A DNA stretch of 64,000 bases from Pseudomonas botevensis (GCF_019145475.1 NZ_JAHTKI010000003.1:62001-126000), one strand, 5' to 3'. Numbered from the stretch's first letter, positions 49,600 through 58,240 are shown. The notes: generated by a model not told the origin, from the sequence alone. Numbers and translations: made by a program.

Positions 49600-50013
49600 A
49601 TGGGCGTGCTAAGTGAGTTCAAGGCCTTCGCGGTCAAAGGCAATGTGGTCGACATGGCCGTCGGTATCATCATCGGTGCCGCGTTCGGCAAAATCGTGTC
49701 GTCGTTTGTCGGCGATGTGATCATGCCGCCAATCGGTCTGTTGATCGGCGGAGTGGATTTCAGCGATCTGGCTATCACGCTCAAAGCGGCCGAGGGCAGC
49801 GCACCCGCTGTGGTGCTGGCCTACGGCAAGTTCATCCAGAGCATTCTGGATTTCGTGATCGTCGCCTTCGCGATCTTCATGGGCGTCAAGGCCATCAACC
49901 GCCTCAAGCGCGAGGAAGCCGTGGCCCCGACACTGCCGCCGGTGCCCACCAAGGAAGAAGAGTTGCTGGGTGAGATCCGCGACCTGCTCAAGGCCCAGAA
50001 CAACCGGCCCTGA
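49600..50013 (+). CDS. mscL: MscL, large-conductance mechanosensitive channel
   Basis: Inner-membrane pentameric channel that opens on hypo-osmotic shock; 137 residues. [22 protein letters not shown] at the start (cut to key part [16 protein letters not shown]) and the first helix with [15 protein letters not shown], a second helix [13 protein letters not shown], and a C-terminal charged bundle. SD AAGGAA. Divergent from katB, convergent with fprB, with a terminator between. Confidence 0.97.
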   Translation: MGVLSEFKAFAVKGNVVDMAVGIIIGAAFGKIVSSFVGDVIMPPIGLLIGGVDFSDLAITLKAAEGSAPAVVLAYGKFIQSILDFVIVAFAIFMGVKAINRLKREEAVAPTLPPVPTKEEELLGEIRDLLKAQNNRP

Positions 50014-50025
50014 ACCTTTCTCCAT

Positions 50026-50057
50026 GAAAAACGGCGCTCCAGGCGCCGTTTTTTTTA
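50026..50057 (+). terminator. mscL terminator
   Basis: Stem AAAAACGGCGC / GCGCCGTTTTT around TCCAG, running into T8. Confidence 0.9.
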
Positions 50058-50831
50058 CCAGTAGTTTTCGACCGCTATCTGTCCGGGCCTGCGCGTCAGG
50101 GCCAGGCTCATGTGCCGCTGTTTGAGCAAGGCCCGGGTGTCGTCGATCATCTGCGGGTTGCCGCACAGCATCACCCGCGAGTGTTCGGCATTCAGTTGCA
50201 CACCGGCCGCGCGCTCCAGTTCGCCGTTTTCGATCAGCGTGGTGATTCGGCCGTTCAGCGCGCCGGGATACGCTTCGCGGGTGACCGTCGCAATGAATTG
50301 CAGCTTGTGCGCGTATTCGGCCAGGTAATCGCGCTGGGTCAGTTCAGCGATCAACCGTTGATAAGCCAGCTCTCGTGCTTCCCGCACGCTGTACACCAGG
50401 ATGATCCGCTCGAATCGCTCCCAGACCTCGAAGTCCTGCAGGATCGAAAGAAACGGCGCCACCCCTGTGCCTGTGGATAACAGCCACAGATCGCGGCCGT
50501 CGGTGAAGCGGTCCAGGGTCAGGTAGCCAAAGGCTTGCCGGTCCACCAGCAGCGTATCGCCCACCTGAAGCCGGCTCAGCTCACTGGTGAACTCGCCCCC
50601 CGGCACCACGATGGAAAAGAACTCGAGGAATTCGTCGAACGGCGAGGACACCATGGAATAAGCGCGCCATACCGTGCTGCCATCGGCCTTGGTGACGCCC
50701 AACCGGGCGAACTGCCCTGCCCGAAAACGGAACCCCGCGTCTCGTGTGGTGCGCAGTGTGAACAGGCTCGGCGTCAACGGTTGTACATCGAGCAAAGTCT
50801 GGCGGCTGAATTTTTCCACGCTGGCAGTCAT
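50055..50831 (-). CDS. fprB: FprB-like ferredoxin/flavodoxin-NADP reductase
   Basis: FAD enzyme passing electrons between NADPH and ferredoxin, 258 residues, bacterial subclass. FAD site RAYSMVSSP, NADP site LSTGTGVAPF, and a C-terminal ending IAVENYW. It differs clearly from FprA-type sequences, which supports FprB (PA4615-like by position next to mscL); the subtype is inferred. The start at 50831 is chosen for GGAGTGCC upstream. Divergent from the LuxR gene; the interval holds an imperfect palindrome. Confidence 0.87.
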   Translation of the reverse strand: MTASVEKFSRQTLLDVQPLTPSLFTLRTTRDAGFRFRAGQFARLGVTKADGSTVWRAYSMVSSPFDEFLEFFSIVVPGGEFTSELSRLQVGDTLLVDRQAFGYLTLDRFTDGRDLWLLSTGTGVAPFLSILQDFEVWERFERIILVYSVREARELAYQRLIAELTQRDYLAEYAHKLQFIATVTREAYPGALNGRITTLIENGELERAAGVQLNAEHSRVMLCGNPQMIDDTRALLKQRHMSLALTRRPGQIAVENYW

Positions 50832-50890
50832 GTGGCACTCCTTCAAATGCCATCAGTGTTGCTCAATAAAAGCTTTTTAAACACCCAGAG

Positions 50891-50911
50891 TTTGTACAGG
50901 TATTGGACAAA
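50891..50911. promoter_or_regulatory. Imperfect palindrome upstream of fprB
   Basis: TTTGTAC-N7-GGACAAA, one mismatch per arm, 60 bases before fprB and 207 before the LuxR gene. Size and spacing could suit a regulator dimer; not a good lux-box match. Confidence 0.3.
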
Positions 50912-51117
50912 TATAACTGTTAACCATGTATTACAACTCAGCCTTCAAATGCCAGACCTCATATAAAAAACTTCGCATAAAAGAAAATACTCAATTAAAC
51001 ACACTGATCAAGAGCAAAAAAATTTAAACATATATAGAAGAAGCGTCCTACACTCGTTTCCGTGCAGCGATTTTTGGATCCAACTGCTCCCCCACGCGTC
51101 AAATCCGGAGACTTCAA

Positions 51118-51828
51118 ATGGAAATGTGGAAGGAGTCACAAATAAGACAGCTGACCTTCGCCAAGGGAATCGATACAGCCTTCCCGATTCTGCTGAACTT
51201 CGCGAAGAACATCGGCTTCAGTTTTTGTGGCATTTCAATTACTTCGCCTGAACGCAGTTCGTTCAAGTCCTTGCATATCAACAACTACCCACGGACCTGG
51301 AATCAACAATATGAAGAAAAAAGTTACGAAGAAATCGACCCGGTAATATCACATTGCAATCGCTCAATGTTGCCGATTATCTGGAAAGAAGAAACATTCT
51401 CAAACATACCTGACTTATGGGAGAGACTTCAGGATCAAGGTTTGAAACATGGATGGTCGCAATCGTTTCATCATGAGGAAAGTGGCCTGTGCAGTATTCT
51501 GAGTCTGGCCAGACCGCATTGTTCGATCAGCCCGCTGGAACTGTATGAACACTTTGGCTACATGTTCTACGTCACCAGCCACCTGAGTGAATTGTTCGCC
51601 CGCACGCTGCCCATGCGCTTGAGCAGAAACCGCCAGGCGCGGTTATCGCCCCGGGAAATCGAGGTGCTGAAGTTATGCGCCTCCGGCAAGACCGCCTATG
51701 AGACCGCCAGAATCCTCAATCTGAGCGAGCGTACCGTGAACTATCACGTACAGAACATGATCGTGAAGCTCAACGTCTGCAACAAGATCTCCGCCGTCAT
51801 CGCCGCCGCCAAGGCCGGAATCATCTAG
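51118..51828 (+). CDS. LuxR-family quorum-sensing-type regulator (no luxI in window)
   Basis: 236 residues: N-terminal autoinducer-binding domain and C-terminal LuxR HTH at about 172-236 (SPREIEVLKLC, SERTVNYHVQNMIVKL). The ligand-pocket residues of AHL binders are kept: W61, Y65, D74, P75, W89 (LasR W60, Y64, D73, P74, W88). The position equivalent to TraR G113 seems to be Ser instead. It is therefore a solo that could still respond to AHLs. The gene and the 180 bases before it are AT-rich compared with neighbours, a sign of possible transfer. rlmG follows on the same strand. Confidence 0.9.
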   Translation: MEMWKESQIRQLTFAKGIDTAFPILLNFAKNIGFSFCGISITSPERSSFKSLHINNYPRTWNQQYEEKSYEEIDPVISHCNRSMLPIIWKEETFSNIPDLWERLQDQGLKHGWSQSFHHEESGLCSILSLARPHCSISPLELYEHFGYMFYVTSHLSELFARTLPMRLSRNRQARLSPREIEVLKLCASGKTAYETARILNLSERTVNYHVQNMIVKLNVCNKISAVIAAAKAGII

Positions 51829-52001
51829 CCGCTTTCCCTTTCATCTCTTAAAACAGACGAGTATTAGCCCCAAAAAAAACGTACCATTCGCAGCCTCTCT
51901 GAGTGATGACGTGCCCCGCACGCCGAAGTCCACTCAGACGGTTCCGCCGCACGACACCCTGGGCCGCGGGACATCCGTCGATTACCCAGAGTCCCCGCCC
52001 C

Positions 52002-53126
52002 ATGCCTTTGCTCGATACCCCCTTCGCCCAACTCGACCTGATCCGCCAGCCCGAACAGCAGAACGAGCCGCTGCAGGCTTTCGATGCCGCCGACGAGTAT
52101 CTGCTCAATCATCTGGCCGCACAGCAGCCGACCGCGCAGACCCGGGTACTGGTGCTCAACGACAGTTTCGGCGCCCTCGCCATCAGCCTGACGGGCAAGG
52201 TGCAGGTCAGCAGCAGCGGCGATTCGTTTCTCGGCTTCCAGGGGCTGGAGAAAAACCTGCTGCGCAACGGTCAGGCCTTCGACGCGGTACGCGCGATTGC
52301 GGCCAGCGAGCCGTTGGTCGGGCCGTTCGACCGGGTGCTGATCCGCGTCCCGAAGACGCTGGCGCTGCTGGAGGAACAACTGATTCGCCTGCAAGGCCAA
52401 CTGGCGCCCGGCGCCCAGGTCATCGCAGCGGCGATGGTCAAGCACTTGCCACGTGCGGCCGGTGATCTGCTGGAACGCTACATCGGGCCGGTGCAGGCTT
52501 CGCTGGCGGTGAAGAAGGCACGCTTGCTGATCGCCACGCCAGAAGACAAAACGCCCGCCGTGTCGCCCTATCCGAGCCGTTATCGCCTCGATGAGCCAGC
52601 GATCGAACTGCTCAACCACGCCAACGTGTTCTGCCGCGAAGGCCTGGACATCGGCACTCGCGCCTTCCTCCCGCACCTGCCGAAAAACCTCGGAGCTGCG
52701 CGCGTCGCCGACCTCGGTTGCGGCAATGGCGTGCTGGCCATCGCCAGCGCCCTGCACAACCCCGATGCCCATTACACGCTGGTGGACGAGTCGTTCATGG
52801 CCGTGCAGTCGGCGGCCGAAAACTGGCGTGCAGCGCTGGGCGAACGTGACGTCACCGTGCGTGCCGGTGACGGTCTGGCCGGACAACCGGCGCAATCGCT
52901 GGACGTGGTGTTGTGCAACCCGCCCTTCCACCAACAGCAAGTGGTTGGCGACTTTCTCGCCTGGCGCATGTTCCAGCAGGCCCGCGAAGCGCTGGTGGTG
53001 GGCGGCGCGCTGTACATCGTCGGCAACCGTCATCTGGGTTATCACAGCAAACTGGCGCGGCTGTTTCGGGGTGTCGAGCAAGTGGCGGCGACACCGAAGT
53101 TCGTGATCCTCAAGGCGCGCAAATAA
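52002..53126 (+). CDS. rlmG: RlmG, 23S rRNA guanine-N2 methyltransferase
   Basis: Modifies G1835 of 23S rRNA. 374 residues with an N-terminal degenerate and a C-terminal active methyltransferase domain: SAM site DLGCGNG at 237-243, catalytic NPPFH at 306-310. The start at 52002 (MPLLDTPFAQL) fits the family; earlier in-frame codons are in the upstream leader. No SD is evident. Convergent with the cio operon. Confidence 0.92.
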   Translation: MPLLDTPFAQLDLIRQPEQQNEPLQAFDAADEYLLNHLAAQQPTAQTRVLVLNDSFGALAISLTGKVQVSSSGDSFLGFQGLEKNLLRNGQAFDAVRAIAASEPLVGPFDRVLIRVPKTLALLEEQLIRLQGQLAPGAQVIAAAMVKHLPRAAGDLLERYIGPVQASLAVKKARLLIATPEDKTPAVSPYPSRYRLDEPAIELLNHANVFCREGLDIGTRAFLPHLPKNLGAARVADLGCGNGVLAIASALHNPDAHYTLVDESFMAVQSAAENWRAALGERDVTVRAGDGLAGQPAQSLDVVLCNPPFHQQQVVGDFLAWRMFQQAREALVVGGALYIVGNRHLGYHSKLARLFRGVEQVAATPKFVILKARK

Positions 53127-53132
53127 TCCGGA

Positions 53133-53158
53133 CAAAAAAAACCCTCCAGACGGAGGGT
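53133..53158 (-). terminator. cioAB operon terminator
   Basis: Stem ACCCTCC / GGAGGGT around AGAC; on the minus strand seven T follow. Lies after the small subunit gene. Confidence 0.85.
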
Positions 53159-53201
53159 CGTAAATCCCCGCCATAGGCAGCGGGGTGGGATGTGCGGTGT
53201 G

Positions 53202-53369
53202 TCAGTGAGTGGTCAGGCCGGCCGCGTTCATGAACATGCGCATCAGGCTGGCGACGATGAACAGAGCGCCGACGCTACCCACCCAGATCAGGGCCAACCA
53301 GCCGAGCCGCTGCCACAGCGGCTTTTTTTCGGCTTCTTCAATGTCGTGCAGGGAATGTTTGCCGCTCAT
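53202..53369 (-). CDS. Small membrane protein of the cyanide-insensitive oxidase (DUF2474, CydX-like)
   Basis: 55 residues, MSGKHSLHDIEEAEKKPLWQ then a single hydrophobic helix GWLALIWVGSVGALFIVASL. The position just after cioB and the one-helix layout match DUF2474 proteins, which play the part of CydX in CioAB-type bd oxidases. The start at 53369 follows GAGGATCG. A longer in-frame start exists at 53414 but adds no conserved sequence. Confidence 0.85.
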   Translation of the reverse strand: MSGKHSLHDIEEAEKKPLWQRLGWLALIWVGSVGALFIVASLMRMFMNAAGLTTH

Positions 53370-53462
53370 TGCTTCGATCCTCTTCCAGAACGATGGCGTC
53401 GCAACCGATGCCATCGTCGGGACGCGCCGGGCATCAGGCGCGCTCCGACAGGGCTCTACAGA

Positions 53463-54470
53463 CTAGTGATAGCCGTCCTCATGGGTGACCTTGCCGCGGA
53501 ACACGTAATAGCTCCAGAAGGTGTACCCCAGGATGAACGGGATGATGAACAGCGTGCCGACCAGCATGAAGCCCTGGCTCTGCGGCGGTGCGGCGGCGTC
53601 CCAGATCGAGATCGATGGCGGCACGATGTTCGGCCACAGGCTGATGCCCAGACCGCTGTAGCCGAGGAAGATCAGCACCAGAGTGAGCAGGAACGGCATG
53701 TAGTTGGCATTGCGCGCCACCGCGCGGATCAGGCCATACATCGTCACCAGTACCAGAATCGGCACCGGCATGAACCAGAACAGGTTCGGCAGGCTGAACC
53801 AGCGCGAGGCAATTTCCGGATGGGCCAGCGGCGTCCAGATGCTGACGATGCCGATCACTGCCAGCAGCACGAACGCCAGCGGCCGGGCGAGGTCATGCAT
53901 CTGCTCCTGGAGCTTGCCTTCGGTCTTCATGATCAGCCAGGTGCAGCCGAGCAAGGCATACGCCACCACCAGCGCGACGCCGCAGAACATCGTGAACGGT
54001 GTCAGCCAGTCCAGCGAGCCGCCGGCGAACTGGCGGTTGACCACCGGCAGGCCATCGATGAACGCGCCGAGTGCCACGCCCTGGAAGAACGTCGCCGCCA
54101 CCGAACCGCCGATGAACGCCTTGTCCCACAAGTGGCGCTTGTCGTCCTTGGCCTTGAAGCGGAACTCGAACGCCACACCCCGGAAAATCAGCCCCACCAG
54201 CATGAAGATCAGCGGCAGGTACAACGCCGAGAGCACCACCGAGTAAGCCAGCGGAAACGCGCCGAACAACGCCGCGCCGCCCAGTACCAGCCAGGTTTCG
54301 TTGCCGTCCCAGACCGGGGCGACAGTGTTCATCATCACGTCGCGATCGGTCTTGCCTGGAATGAACGGGAAAAGAATCCCGATCCCCAGGTCGAAGCCGT
54401 CCATGACCACGTACATCATGATGCCGAAGATGATGATCACGGCCCAGATCAGCGGAAGATCAATACCCAT
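53463..54470 (-). CDS. cioB: CioB, cyanide-insensitive bd-type quinol oxidase subunit II
   Basis: 335 residues, about eight or nine transmembrane helices; MGIDLPLIWAVIIIFGIMMYV and VMDGFDLGIG at the N-terminus are CydB signatures, with GNETWLVLGGA. It ends 3 bases after cioA, so the two are translated together. Partner of CioA in the inner membrane, reducing oxygen with ubiquinol. Confidence 0.95.
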   Translation of the reverse strand: MGIDLPLIWAVIIIFGIMMYVVMDGFDLGIGILFPFIPGKTDRDVMMNTVAPVWDGNETWLVLGGAALFGAFPLAYSVVLSALYLPLIFMLVGLIFRGVAFEFRFKAKDDKRHLWDKAFIGGSVAATFFQGVALGAFIDGLPVVNRQFAGGSLDWLTPFTMFCGVALVVAYALLGCTWLIMKTEGKLQEQMHDLARPLAFVLLAVIGIVSIWTPLAHPEIASRWFSLPNLFWFMPVPILVLVTMYGLIRAVARNANYMPFLLTLVLIFLGYSGLGISLWPNIVPPSISIWDAAAPPQSQGFMLVGTLFIIPFILGYTFWSYYVFRGKVTHEDGYH

Positions 54471-54473
54471 GAC

Positions 54474-55907
54474 TCAAATCTCCTTGGTCAGGCTGGGGCT
54501 GTGCTCGACATCGTCGTCAGCAGCAGACAGCGGACGAGCCGGCGTGCGTTTCTGGCCAGGACCGCCGTGGTTGGTTTCCTTGCCTTCGTCGGTTTTCGGC
54601 CCTTTGCGCACCAGGCGCATCATGTAGCCCAGGCCCGCACCGAACAGCGCGAAATACACCACGACGAACGTGATCAGGGTGATGCTCATCTGCATGAAGC
54701 TGTGGTTCGACGAAGCATCCGCCGTGCGCATCAAGCCATAGACCACCCACGGCTGACGGCCGATTTCAGTGGTGAACCAGCCGGCGAGGATCGCGATCAG
54801 GCCGGATGGCCCCATCCACAACGCCAGGTACAGGAACGGCCGCGAGGTGTAGAGCGTGTCGCGCTTGCGCAGCCACAGGCTCCAGAGGCCGGTGAAAATC
54901 ATCAGGAAACCAAGGCCGACCATGACCCGGAACGACCAGAACACGATGGTCGAATTCGGCCGGTCCTCCGGTGGAAACTCCTTGAGCGCCGGCACCTGTT
55001 TGTCCAGCGAATGAGTCAGGATCAGGCTGCCGAGGTACGGGATTTCGACGGCGAATTTGGTTTTCTCTTCTTTCATGTCCGGCCAGCCGAACAGAATCAG
55101 CGGCGTGGCTTCGTCGCCGACGTTTTCCCAGTGGCCTTCGATCGCGGCGATTTTCGCCGGCTGATGTTCGAGGGTGTTGAGGCCGTGGAAGTCGCCGATC
55201 ACGGCCTGGATCGGCGCGACAATCAGCGCCATCCACATCGCCATCGAGAGCATGGTGCGGATCGCCGGGTTGTCCTTGCCGCGCAGCAAGTGCCAGGCCG
55301 CCGACGAGCCGACGAAGAAGGCGGTGGCAACGAATGCGGCAGTCGCCATGTGCATCAGGCGATACGGGAACGAGGGGTTGAACACGATCGCCAGCCAGTC
55401 GGTCGGGATGACCTGGCCATTGACGATTTCGAAGCCTTGCGGCGTCTGCATCCAGCTGTTGGAGGCGAGAATCCAGAAGGTCGAGATCAGCGTGCCGATC
55501 GCCACCATCACCGTGGAGAAGAAGTGCAGACCGCGTCCGACCTTGTTCCAGCCAAACAGCATCACCCCCAGGAACCCCGCCTCGAGGAAGAACGCCGTGA
55601 GCACTTCATAGGTCAGCAACGGCCCGGTGACCGAACCGGCGAAATCCGAGAAGCGACTCCAGTTGGTGCCGAACTGATAGGCCATGACCAGACCGGAAAC
55701 CACGCCCATCCCGAAGTTGACGGCGAAGATCTTCGACCAGAAATGGTAGAGGTCACGGTAGGTGTTGTTGCCGGTCTTCAACCACAGACCTTCGAGTACC
55801 GCCAGGTAACTCGCCAGGCCGATGGTGATTGCCGGAAACAGGATATGGAACGAGATGGTGAACGCGAACTGAATTCGGGCGAGATCCAGAGCCTCTAAAC
55901 CGAACAT
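54474..55907 (-). CDS. cioA: CioA, cyanide-insensitive bd-type quinol oxidase subunit I
   Basis: 477 residues. The heme ligands expected for CydA are seen at H21 (ISFHILFPA) and H186 (RLMHMATAAF); GRQPWVVYGL is present. The protein is about 45 residues shorter than E. coli CydA, the short Q-loop typical of CIO oxidases, which are insensitive to cyanide. The SD GAGGAAAG lies just before the ATG. A perfect Anr/FNR box lies 160 bases upstream (56068); in P. aeruginosa ANR represses cioAB. Confidence 0.95.
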   Translation of the reverse strand: MFGLEALDLARIQFAFTISFHILFPAITIGLASYLAVLEGLWLKTGNNTYRDLYHFWSKIFAVNFGMGVVSGLVMAYQFGTNWSRFSDFAGSVTGPLLTYEVLTAFFLEAGFLGVMLFGWNKVGRGLHFFSTVMVAIGTLISTFWILASNSWMQTPQGFEIVNGQVIPTDWLAIVFNPSFPYRLMHMATAAFVATAFFVGSSAAWHLLRGKDNPAIRTMLSMAMWMALIVAPIQAVIGDFHGLNTLEHQPAKIAAIEGHWENVGDEATPLILFGWPDMKEEKTKFAVEIPYLGSLILTHSLDKQVPALKEFPPEDRPNSTIVFWSFRVMVGLGFLMIFTGLWSLWLRKRDTLYTSRPFLYLALWMGPSGLIAILAGWFTTEIGRQPWVVYGLMRTADASSNHSFMQMSITLITFVVVYFALFGAGLGYMMRLVRKGPKTDEGKETNHGGPGQKRTPARPLSAADDDVEHSPSLTKEI

Positions 55908-56049
55908 AAGCTTTCCTCTATCAGATAACGGTTACAAGGCTGGCTGGCCTTGCACCACTGCCCCCACGGGTATGGAGTGCGGCGAATTCGGATTCGTTCT
56001 TTTTTTTACAGGCATCGCAACGCAGGGTTCCTGCCGACTGGTGGCCGGG

Positions 56050-56244
56050 TCAATTCCGTGATGGGTCTTGATCTGGATCAATCAACGTAGAAAGAGTAGT
56101 CCCATTTCCGACGACGAACCGCGTGGTCTTTTGCCGCGTGACAAGTTGCCTCAGAGCATTGGCAAAGCGCTGAAATACATCGTCGGGCGGATTTGTCGGC
56201 AGGACCGGGAAAATCGATGTCTGGCTAACTAAATTTTTTTTCAT
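56050..56244 (-). CDS. Possible small protein upstream of cioA
   Basis: 64 codons, MKKNLVSQTSIFPVLPTNPP at the start, with AGGAAG five bases before the ATG. It contains the Anr box and has no recognised family, so it may be chance. Kept as a weak candidate because of its ribosome site and because AT content there is normal for a start. Confidence 0.25.
   Translation of the reverse strand: MKKNLVSQTSIFPVLPTNPPDDVFQRFANALRQLVTRQKTTRFVVGNGTTLSTLIDPDQDPSRN
56068..56081. promoter_or_regulatory. Anr/FNR box
   Basis: TTGATCTGGATCAA, a perfect match to TTGAT-N4-ATCAA. It is 160 bases before cioA and about 230 before the MFS gene; cioA is the more likely target. Confidence 0.75.
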
Positions 56245-56309
56245 AGCAACTTCCTGTTACAGACTGGTGATAACCTCGCGGTTCCCCCACGAACCAGACC
56301 TGCCTCCAG

Positions 56310-57548
56310 ATGCCCAGCCAAGCGCCTTTGCTGTTACGTCACCATCGTCCGTTTCTCGCGTTCTGGCTGGCCCGGATCTTCACCGCCAGCGGTTTTCAGA
56401 TGCTCACTGTGGCCATCGGCTGGAACCTCTATCAACTGACCGGCAACGTGCTCGATCTAGGCCTGGTGGGTCTGGTGGAATTCGCCCCGCGCGTGCTGTT
56501 CATGCTGCACACCGGGCATGTCGCCGACCGTTATGACCGGCGCAAGGTCGCGGCTATCTGCCAGTCCTTGCAGGCGCTGATCGCACTTTCCCTGGCCATC
56601 GGCAGCGCCACCGATCAGGTCACCCGGGAAATGATCTTCATCCTCGCCTTCCTGCTCGGCGCGGCGCGCTCCTTCGAGATGCCGACCACCCAGGCACTGC
56701 TGCCGAGCATCGTACCCAGTGCGCTGTTTCCACGGGCGGTGGCGGCCGCTCAGTCGGCCCAGCAATCGGCAACCATCGTCGCCCCGGCCCTCGGTGGCCT
56801 GCTCTACGCCTTCGGCAGCGTCTGGGTGTATGGCCCGACGGTGATTCTGTATGTCATCGCCTGCACGCTGATGCTCAACCTGCCCGCGCGGCAGACACCG
56901 TTGAACAAGGGCAAGGCCACCCTGGACTCGTTGCTGGCAGGGATTCGCTTCATTCGCAGCCGCCCGGACATTCTCGGGGCGATCTCGCTGGATCTGTTCG
57001 CCGTGCTGCTCGGCGGCGCCACGGCGTTGCTGCCGGTCTTCGCCAAGGACATTCTGCTGACCGGCCCGTGGGGCCTCGGTCTGCTGCGTTCGGCACCGGC
57101 CGTGGGCGCGTTGGGGATGTCGCTGTTCCTCGCGCGATTTGCCGTGGAGCGCCACGTCGGTCGCGTGATGTTCACCGCCGTCGGCGTGTTCGGCGTGGCG
57201 ACCATCGCGTTCGGCCTGTCGACTTCGTTCTGGTTCTCGCTGGCGGTACTGGTGGTACTCGGCGCGGCGGACATGATCAGCATGGTGATCCGCGCCTCCT
57301 TCGTCCAACTGGAAACCCCGGACGAAATGCGCGGCCGGGTCAGCGCGGTGAACGGCCTGTTCATCGGCGCCTCGAACCAGCTGGGCGAATTCGAATCCGG
57401 CCTCACCGCCCACTGGTTCGGCACCGTGCCGGCGGTGGTCATGGGCGGAATCGGCACCCTGGTGGTGACCGGAACGTGGATCAAACTGTTCCCGACGCTC
57501 GCCAGCCGCGACCGGATGCATGTGCCGGTGGAAGAAGTGAAGGCCTAG
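56310..57548 (+). CDS. MFS transporter (EntS-like)
   Basis: 412 residues, about 12 transmembrane helices. The MFS loop motif GHVADRYDRRKVA is present, with FEMPTTQALLPSIV. The overall pattern resembles the enterobactin exporter EntS / MFS_3 branch, but no siderophore genes are near and the substrate is unknown. Divergent from cioA. Confidence 0.85.
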   Translation: MPSQAPLLLRHHRPFLAFWLARIFTASGFQMLTVAIGWNLYQLTGNVLDLGLVGLVEFAPRVLFMLHTGHVADRYDRRKVAAICQSLQALIALSLAIGSATDQVTREMIFILAFLLGAARSFEMPTTQALLPSIVPSALFPRAVAAAQSAQQSATIVAPALGGLLYAFGSVWVYGPTVILYVIACTLMLNLPARQTPLNKGKATLDSLLAGIRFIRSRPDILGAISLDLFAVLLGGATALLPVFAKDILLTGPWGLGLLRSAPAVGALGMSLFLARFAVERHVGRVMFTAVGVFGVATIAFGLSTSFWFSLAVLVVLGAADMISMVIRASFVQLETPDEMRGRVSAVNGLFIGASNQLGEFESGLTAHWFGTVPAVVMGGIGTLVVTGTWIKLFPTLASRDRMHVPVEEVKA

Positions 57549-57624
57549 TTACAGGACTTCATCCCGCCAAACGGCAAGCCAGGCACAAATTAGTCGGCGA
57601 GGTGCGGTACATAGATACCGCATT

Positions 57625-57649
57625 GAGTGTAAGGTATCGCCTTACACTC
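57625..57649. promoter_or_regulatory. higBA operator
   Basis: Perfect inverted repeat GAGTGTAAGG-N5-CCTTACACTC ending five bases before the higB ATG. A second smaller repeat CGGTA-N6-TACCG lies at 57605-57620. HigA-type antitoxins bind such dyads. Confidence 0.7.
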
Positions 57650-57654
57650 GCCGC

Positions 57655-57933
57655 ATGATCAAATCCTTTCAGCACAAAGGCCTTCGTGGCTTCTATGAAA
57701 CAGGTTCGACTCGCGGGATTCGCGCCGACCACGCAAAGCGGTTGTCGCGCATGCTCCAGTTCATGGATCGCGCAGCGGCTCCCACAGACCTGGACCTCCC
57801 CGGTTGGCGCCTGCATCCACTGAAGGGGGAGCTTGCCGAGTATTGGTCGCTCAGTGTTTCCGGAAACTGGCGGGTTATCTTTCGATTTGCAGGTTCGGAT
57901 ATCGAGTTGATTGATTATCTGGACTACCACTGA
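57655..57933 (+). CDS. higB: HigB-type toxin (RelE superfamily mRNA interferase)
   Basis: 92 residues, MIKSFQHKGLRGFYETGSTR at the start, WRLHPLKGELAEYWSLSVSGNWRVIFRF in its key part LKGELAEYWS and NWRVIFRF near the end. HigB cuts mRNA on the ribosome. Toxin-first order with higA 14 bases downstream is the HigBA signature. No SD stands before the ATG because the operator repeat occupies the place, so the toxin may be poorly translated or leaderless. Confidence 0.9.
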   Translation: MIKSFQHKGLRGFYETGSTRGIRADHAKRLSRMLQFMDRAAAPTDLDLPGWRLHPLKGELAEYWSLSVSGNWRVIFRFAGSDIELIDYLDYH

Positions 57934-57947
57934 CAGGAGGCAGGCCC

Positions 57948-58235
57948 ATGCCCATGCACAACCCGCCACACCCCGGTGAAACACTGCTGATGGATGTCTT
58001 GCCCGAACTGGGCATCAGCGTCACCGAATTGGCACGACACCTCGGGTTCGCTCGCCCTCACCTTTCTCGTGTATTGCACGGGCACGCGCCGATCAGTCCG
58101 GATCTGGCGGTACGGCTGGAGCGGGCAGGCATCGGTAAAGCCCGCGTTTGGCTAGGCGTTCAAACCGATTACGATCTCTGGCAAGCCGAGCATCGGGAAC
58201 AACCGGTGATCGAACCCATCGCAGCTCACGCCTGA
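57948..58235 (+). CDS. higA: HigA-type antitoxin (XRE-family HTH)
   Basis: 95 residues. HTH at about 20-70: GISVTELARHLGFARPHLSRVLHG in key parts ELARHLGF and RPHLSRVL. N-terminal NPPHPGETLLMD is the usual HigA start. A strong AGGAGG stands before the ATG, in contrast to higB. It neutralises HigB and probably represses the operon through the dyad at 57625. Confidence 0.92.
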   Translation: MPMHNPPHPGETLLMDVLPELGISVTELARHLGFARPHLSRVLHGHAPISPDLAVRLERAGIGKARVWLGVQTDYDLWQAEHREQPVIEPIAAHA

Positions 58236-58240
58236 GGCGT

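Larger units (their letters stand above)
55908..56309. other. Divergent intergenic region of cioA and the MFS gene
   Basis: About 400 bases holding both promoters, the Anr box at 56068, and a possible 64-codon reading frame on the minus strand (56050-56244). No terminator or RNA gene recognised. Confidence 0.6.

Noticed and set aside
50891..50911. lux box for the LuxR solo
   Set aside because: Half-sites and spacing do not match the usual CT-N12-AG lux box, and it is much nearer to fprB.
53190..55898. 902-codon open frame on the plus strand
   Set aside because: Antisense shadow of cioA-cioB, whose proteins are clear. The product is a run of Arg, His, Gln and Asp residues with no domain.
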